Shown: positions 6,238 to 9,614 of the stretch, piece after piece
How the letters are laid out: every line of letters begins with the position of its first letter
Numbering within the stretch: position 1 is the stretch's first letter
Assembly (NCBI GenBank): GCA_038214085.1
Contig: JBBQSF010000120.1
Coordinates: forward strand, 1-9,614
Length of the DNA: 9,614 nt
Reading direction: 5' to 3'
Source: JBBQSF01 sp038214085
GTDB lineage: Bacteria; Bacteroidota; Bacteroidia; Bacteroidales; CG2-30-32-10
Made by a program: the position numbers and the translations under genes
The notes under the pieces: model-generated
What the model was told of the DNA's origin: nothing
The model's database searches: none
The model's input: the letters and a program-made list of their open reading frames with translations, nothing else

Positions 6238-6819
6238 ATGAATATAGCCATTTTTGCGTCAGGAAACGGAAGTAATGCACAACGCATTATTGAACACTTC
6301 AGAAACAATGCCAATATCAGTGTTAAACTTATTGCTACCAATAACCCCAGCGCTTTTGTAATTGCACGTGCAGCAACATTGAAAATTTCGTCTTTTGTTT
6401 TTTCAAACAAAGAACTTCGTGAAACAACCATTGTTATTGAAAAACTTAAGGATTTGAAAATTGATTTTATTGTTTTGGCTGGTTTTCTCATTCGTATTCC
6501 TGAGAATTTAACAAAAGCTTATCATGGAAGAATTGTTAATATTCATCCGGCACTCCTTCCAAAATATGGTGGCAAAGGAATGTACGGACAACACGTTCAT
6601 GAAGCGGTGATTGCTGAAGGAGAAAAAAAATCAGGTATAACCATTCATTATGTTAATGATCATTACGACGAAGGTGGAATTATTTTTCAAGCGGAATGTG
6701 ATGTGCTACCAGGCGATACACCTGATAGCCTAGCGACAAGAATTCACAATCTGGAACACTGCTATTATCCTGAAATAATTGAAAAAACTATTGAAAATTA
6801 TTTTTTGAAACGCTTATGA
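6238..6819 (+). CDS. purN: Phosphoribosylglycinamide formyltransferase (GAR transformylase)
   Basis: PurN transfers a formyl group from 10-formyltetrahydrofolate to GAR, the third step of purine synthesis. The 193-residue protein shows the N-terminal phosphate-binding loop FASGNGSNAQ at 6-15, the folate/active-site segment IVNIHPALLPKYGG with Asn101 and His103, and the catalytic Asp144 in HYVNDHYDEGG. These correspond to N106, H108 and D144 of the E. coli enzyme. The length is slightly short but normal for the family. It is divergent from acpP, an arrangement I associate with Bacteroidetes. Its 3' end overlaps the convergent small ORF at 6798-6944 by 22 nt. The start is the ATG at 6238 after an A-rich leader. 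Confidence 0.97.
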   Translation: MNIAIFASGNGSNAQRIIEHFRNNANISVKLIATNNPSAFVIARAATLKISSFVFSNKELRETTIVIEKLKDLKIDFIVLAGFLIRIPENLTKAYHGRIVNIHPALLPKYGGKGMYGQHVHEAVIAEGEKKSGITIHYVNDHYDEGGIIFQAECDVLPGDTPDSLATRIHNLEHCYYPEIIEKTIENYFLKRL

Positions 6820-6944
6820 AACTTTGAGTAGATAAGGCTTCCATAACAAAAGGAAGGGTCTTCATTTATCTGTATCCAAGGATTTTCCTCGTTTTTAACA
6901 ATGTGAATATTTTGTGCCGGCATACCTTTGGACAGAAGTATCAT
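6798..6944 (-). CDS. Small ORF of 48 residues, translationally coupled to the M23 gene, unknown function
   Basis: The ATG at 6944 overlaps the TGA stop of the M23 gene in an ATGA arrangement, exactly as the M23 gene itself overlaps the nitroreductase. The product begins MILLSKGMPAQNIHIVKNEE, continues through NPWIQINEDPSFCYGSLIY, and ends KFHKRFKK. It has no signal peptide or membrane segment. It is not low-complexity and reads like real protein (a Trp, a Cys, Pro-containing turns). I do not recognise the family. It ends 22 nt inside the convergent purN gene. It could be an intact small gene or the N-terminal remnant of a longer one that lost its 3' part. The repeated ATGA coupling is the main argument that it is translated. 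Confidence 0.5.
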   Translation of the reverse strand: MILLSKGMPAQNIHIVKNEENPWIQINEDPSFCYGSLIYSKFHKRFKK

Positions 6945-7726
6945 TTTATAAGCTTTGCAGATTTAAAATTCTTGTAAATATCTTCAGGTAACGGTAGGTT
7001 GTTTTTTAGTTTGAGATATGAAATATGCAAGTGTGTAGGTGAACGTTTTTTATATGCATTCAGGCCGGAACGACCTACTTCTCCAATTTTTTTTCCAGGA
7101 AATACAGTATCGCCAATGCTTACAAAATTCTTACTGTTGTGGGCGTAGTAAACAAGGGCATCGTTTGCATTGTCGTAAATCCATAAATATATTCCTCCTC
7201 TTCTTGTTTCTGTTGGTTCCCATGTATTCCGAGAAGCAATTACCACACCGCCTGTTAGGGAGAGCACATCCACAGTTTTTGCTGTATTGTCATCAATGAT
7301 GTTCTGATCTTTATCAAAAATAAAAATATCTTGTGCTGGATGACCTGTATGTTTGTTGCCGTCAAAGTAGCTGTAAGTGCCGGGCACATAACCTTCGCCA
7401 TTTGTCCCGCCAATGTTGGTATAACTGTATCCCTTAACAGGAAATGTCCATTCGCTTTTTGAATATTTTTTTATTTCTGCCTTCTCACACTGACTACGAA
7501 TTTTTACAATGATTTTCACAAACTCTTCTTTTGCTTTATTAGCTTCAATTTCGCAGTCGCGGACAAGAGAATTGAGCGAATCAAATTTCAAACAATAATA
7601 ATTCAGTGAATCACTTTCTTTTACGGGTTTCTTCGCTGTTAGCTTATTTTCCTGAATAGTAGAACTTCCGCAGGAAATTAGTACCGATAGAAAGAAAAAA
7701 ACGATTATTTTAATAGGTGTTTTCAT
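6941..7726 (-). CDS. M23 (LytM-type) metallopeptidase, predicted lipoprotein
   Basis: This 261-residue protein begins with a lipoprotein signal: a Lys-containing start, a hydrophobic stretch (IIVFFFLSVLI), and a lipobox ending at Cys19 (LISC). A charged, probably helical linker runs through about 40-90. A LytM domain follows, with the full zinc and catalytic set: His129 and Asp133 in GHPAQD, His196 in YYAHNS, and His232 and His234 in THLHIS. M23 enzymes cut glycine or peptide cross-links in peptidoglycan; with an intact site this one is predicted to be active at the cell envelope rather than a degenerate activator. It starts by a 4-bp ATGA overlap with the nitroreductase gene, and its stop overlaps the next small ORF in the same way. 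Confidence 0.9.
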   Translation of the reverse strand: MKTPIKIIVFFFLSVLISCGSSTIQENKLTAKKPVKESDSLNYYCLKFDSLNSLVRDCEIEANKAKEEFVKIIVKIRSQCEKAEIKKYSKSEWTFPVKGYSYTNIGGTNGEGYVPGTYSYFDGNKHTGHPAQDIFIFDKDQNIIDDNTAKTVDVLSLTGGVVIASRNTWEPTETRRGGIYLWIYDNANDALVYYAHNSKNFVSIGDTVFPGKKIGEVGRSGLNAYKKRSPTHLHISYLKLKNNLPLPEDIYKNFKSAKLIK

Positions 7727-8271
7727 TGGTATGAATTTATTTTTACAACATCCTGAAATTCTTTACGGGGGCGTTGTTTAGCCGCTTCATCTTTTTTTGG
7801 ATATCCAATTGAAATAAGTAATCCTATTCTTTTTTTGCGTGGAATGTTTAAAAGTTTTTGTGCTTCTTTTTCATTGAACCATCCCAGCATACAAGTTCCA
7901 ATGCCAAGTTCAGCGGCCTGTAGACAAAAATGTTCAGCGGCAATACCAATATCAATAAGAAAGAAATCTCTATCTTTTATTCGCCCACCAATTTGCGATA
8001 ACACATTGGGCTTTTCAATTATAATGGCAAGAATAGCTTTTGATTGCATTACAAACTTGTTAAAAGGCGCTATGGTGCTGAATGTTGTTGCAGCCAGTTT
8101 TTTGGTAAGCTCCGGTTCATCAACCAGAACAAATGTCCATGGCTGTGAATTACAGGCAGAAGGCGCAAGTCGTGCTGCTTCGAGGCAGCGTTCAAGTTTT
8201 TCGCGTTCCACAGGCTCTTCAGCGTAAGCTCTAATACTGGTGCGTTTTTTTATCAATTCGAGGAAATTCAT
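7723..8271 (-). CDS. Nitroreductase family protein (FMN-dependent oxidoreductase)
   Basis: This 182-residue protein has typical nitroreductase-fold features. The N-terminal flavin-phosphate motif is KRTSIRAY at 9-16, followed by ARLAPSACNSQPWTF at about 33-47. The central helix (AAEHFCLQAAELGIGTCMLGWF) carries residues that contact FMN, and a C-terminal GYPKKDEAAKQRPRK segment supplies the second phosphate contact. Members use NAD(P)H and FMN to reduce nitro compounds, quinones or other substrates; the real substrate cannot be told from sequence. It is the first gene of a coupled minus-strand trio with the M23 lipoprotein and the 48-residue ORF. The start is the ATG at 8271 (MNFLELIKKRTS). 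Confidence 0.92.
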   Translation of the reverse strand: MNFLELIKKRTSIRAYAEEPVEREKLERCLEAARLAPSACNSQPWTFVLVDEPELTKKLAATTFSTIAPFNKFVMQSKAILAIIIEKPNVLSQIGGRIKDRDFFLIDIGIAAEHFCLQAAELGIGTCMLGWFNEKEAQKLLNIPRKKRIGLLISIGYPKKDEAAKQRPRKEFQDVVKINSYQ

Positions 8272-8361
8272 TTTAAATATTTTTGAAATGTAAAATTACG
8301 GAAATAGCGGATGATTTTAATGTTTTACTTGCAGAGAATGGTTAATTGCTTTAAGCAGCTA

Positions 8362-8384
8362 CTTCTCGACTCCGCTCGAAGAAG
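8362..8384. repeat. TCGA-type short hairpin repeat
   Basis: CTTCTCGA and TCGAAGAAG flank the loop CTCCGC. They form an 8-bp stem with one bulged A. Sequences containing CTCGACTCCGCTCGA are familiar to me as dispersed intergenic repeats in Bacteroidetes genomes. Only one copy is present in this window, so repetition elsewhere is from memory, not shown here. Confidence 0.5.
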
Positions 8385-8470
8385 CGACAACGTTTAGAAA
8401 TAAAGAAATATGTGAACGTGACAAAGCGATAAAAGTATTGTATAAGTCAAAGCATTTTTTCACAATTCAT

Positions 8471-8513
8471 TATCTGTGTAGCTCTTTAAAACTTTGTGTG
8501 CTCTGTGTTTAAA
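8471..8513 (-). repeat. Solo CACAGAG repeat unit, minus orientation
   Basis: On the minus strand this reads AAACACAGAG, then CACACAAAG, a TTTTAAAGAG middle, and CACAGATA at the far end. It has the same layout as the cassette ends at 275-306 and 701-740. Its outer end (ACACAGAG) faces the next unit at 8536-8580, and the nine bases CTCTGTGTT pair exactly with AACACAGAG there. Confidence 0.6.
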
Positions 8514-8535
8514 GTTACCGGATATTTTAATCCCA

Positions 8536-8580
8536 TTTTTTAACACAGAGATCGCAGAGGGAGCAGCGTTTCACAGAGAT
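8536..8580 (+). repeat. Solo CACAGAG repeat unit, plus orientation
   Basis: This reads TTTTTAACACAGAGAT, then CGCAGAG, a GGAGCAGCG middle, and TTTCACAGAGAT. It matches the left end of the GxxExxY cassette at 275-306 in order and orientation. About 22 bases further on is TTAAATTTCC (8601-8610), which also occurs at the corresponding place in the cassette (322-331), where it encodes the last residues of the GxxExxY protein. This suggests a relic of a deleted cassette. Confidence 0.6.
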
Positions 8581-8681
8581 TTTTATTAAAATATTTTTTA
8601 TTAAATTTCCTTTGTTGTCCTCAGTGTAATCAGCGTCTACATGTTTTTTTTAATAATGCAATTGATAATGAGTGATACTTA

Positions 8682-9614
8682 TTATTTCTTATTGTTTACA
8701 ATCGAAGCTCTCACTGCGCTGTAGCCACTTTCCTGTTGGAGGCTTTGTAAAATTGTATCGGCATCCAAACGGTTTACATCATCAAAGCCAAGTGCAGCCG
8801 CTTTTTCAAGAAAAGTCATGGCTTCGGTTTTGTTTTTCAGTTTTACATTTACGCTTGCTAAAAGGTAGGCGTACTCTGGATTTTCGGGATCGATGATTCC
8901 GTAAATATCTAGAAATTTAATAGCCTGAGGGTAATTTCCAGAGTTAAGCATTGCAGAAGAATTCATGTAGGCCATCAGACTGAGGTATGACAGCACCCTG
9001 CTATACATGGTTTGCATGAGTGTATCTGCATTCGTTTTGCTTTGGTTCAGCAATTGTGCTTTTTGTGCGGTCCACCAATCCTGTGTTTGCGACGACAGTG
9101 CTATTGCATATTTTTCTTGCAATTGTGTTTCTTTTGCCGCAATTTCTTTGGTATGCTTCTGCATCTGAACAACGGCAGGGCTTGTGGACAGTGATTTTTT
9201 TTCTGTCTCAAAAAAAGTTACATCGCAAAGTCCTTTTAGGAAGCTGATTGCCTTGGTACACAAGAGATACGCTTGATATGGATTTTTGTTCAGATTATTA
9301 CAATCTCCTTTCCATTGACTGAGTAAGGAATTGACCAGCGAATCGTTTTTTGTTTTGAGCTTGTCTTTCATAGCATTTAGTTCGAGCCACAGCATTGCCT
9401 CGTGAACAGCCTGTTTTGATGGCCATTCGTGTTTTCCGCTAAACGTAAGAAAGTAATTGCGGTATTGCAAACTGTCCAGTAATTCAGCAAGCTTAGCCAT
9501 TTCAGTATGGTTGAAATCTGCATTTCCGGCTATTCCAAAAAAATCGAATTTATTGGTATTCCGTTCCGGCAAGCTCGAAAAACCAGCTCCGCAGCCAATC
9601 ACTCCAACAATGTT
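8682..9614 (-). CDS. Alpha/beta-hydrolase-TPR fusion protein (C-terminal part, runs off the window)
   Basis: The frame is open to the window edge, giving 310 visible residues. A GTG at 9602 is an internal valine codon, not a credible start. The first visible residues (NIVGVIGCGAGF) look like a core beta strand of an alpha/beta hydrolase. They are followed by FDFFGIAGNADFNHTEM, where Asp33 is a candidate acid of the triad, and FSGKHEWPS, where His62 is the likely catalytic histidine. The nucleophile Ser lies beyond the edge. Residues 75-210 are helical and charged. Residues about 215-280 contain TPR-like helices (LNSGNYPQAIKFLDIYGIIDP, then YLLASVNVKLKNKTEAMTFLEKAAALGF). Proteins joining this hydrolase type to TPRs occur in Bacteroidetes; the substrate is unknown and export cannot be judged without the N-terminus. 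Confidence 0.7.
   Translation of the reverse strand, partial: NIVGVIGCGAGFSSLPERNTNKFDFFGIAGNADFNHTEMAKLAELLDSLQYRNYFLTFSGKHEWPSKQAVHEAMLWLELNAMKDKLKTKNDSLVNSLLSQWKGDCNNLNKNPYQAYLLCTKAISFLKGLCDVTFFETEKKSLSTSPAVVQMQKHTKEIAAKETQLQEKYAIALSSQTQDWWTAQKAQLLNQSKTNADTLMQTMYSRVLSYLSLMAYMNSSAMLNSGNYPQAIKFLDIYGIIDPENPEYAYLLASVNVKLKNKTEAMTFLEKAAALGFDDVNRLDADTILQSLQQESGYSAVRASIVNNKK

Larger units (their letters stand above)
8272..8681. other. 410-bp gene-free region rich in repeats
   Basis: No convincing coding sequence lies here on either strand. The region separates two minus-strand genes. From left to right it contains the probable promoter region of the nitroreductase, a TCGA-type hairpin (8362-8384), a pair of CACAGAG repeat units facing each other (8471-8513 and 8536-8580), and an A/T-rich tail with TTAAATTTCC at 8601-8610 and CAGTGTAATCAGCGTC at 8622-8637. 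The tail resembles other dispersed Bacteroidetes repeats. No promoter motif could be assigned with confidence. Confidence 0.7.

Noticed and set aside
6826..6860. Imperfect hairpin (CTTCC/GGAAG) in the purN/M23 convergent region as a bidirectional terminator
   Set aside because: The stem is only five pairs with a bulge and is not followed by a clear T-run on either strand.
9575..9602. Lipoprotein signal (VIGC lipobox) and GTG start for the last gene
   Set aside because: The frame continues upstream to the edge, and VIGCGAGF followed by FDFFGIAGNADFN and GKHEWP fits an internal strand of an alpha/beta hydrolase better than a signal peptide.

Overview
The window looks like ordinary chromosome from an AT-rich member of the Bacteroidetes, most likely Bacteroidales or a relative. 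Three things point that way. Nearly all starts lack a Shine-Dalgarno sequence and sit behind A/T-rich leaders. The block acpP-fabF-rnc-IPExxxVDY, with purN divergent from it, is a layout I know from this phylum. The membrane-anchored and CCG-type Fe-S protein pair and the Bacteroidetes-style intergenic repeats also fit. No CRISPR array, prophage, tRNA or rRNA is visible.

Layout. Positions 1-2053 (minus strand) hold two parts of a heterodisulfide-reductase-like redox unit: a membrane cytochrome b/4Fe-4S protein (752-2053) and the N-terminus of a CCG-domain Fe-S protein (1-248). Between them sits a compact cassette: a GxxExxY-family gene (314-715) flanked by inverted CACAGAG-rich repeats. A lone butyrate kinase gene (2188-3264, plus strand) diverges from this unit. 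It converges on the minus-strand block acpP (5794-6030), fabF (4534-5778), rnc (3802-4521) and an IPExxxVDY-like gene (3295-3750), which supplies fatty-acid synthesis and double-stranded-RNA processing. rnc starts at TTG, in the frame of fabF and 12 nt after its stop, and carries a perfect 16-bp hairpin early in its coding sequence. purN (6238-6819, plus) is divergent from acpP.

The third region (6798-8271, minus) is a tightly coupled trio: a nitroreductase, an M23/LytM lipoprotein and a 48-residue small ORF, joined twice by 4-bp ATGA overlaps. The 410-bp stretch 8272-8681 has no gene. It holds a TCGA-type hairpin repeat and two more copies of the CACAGAG repeat unit, arranged inside-out relative to the GxxExxY cassette. 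The window ends with the C-terminal part of an alpha/beta-hydrolase fused to TPR repeats (8682-9614, minus), which continues beyond the edge.

Most of the content is housekeeping. The parts worth following up are the repeat-flanked GxxExxY cassette with its solo repeats, the hairpin and weak start of rnc, and the unrecognised coupled small ORF. I see no complete, clearly new multi-gene system.
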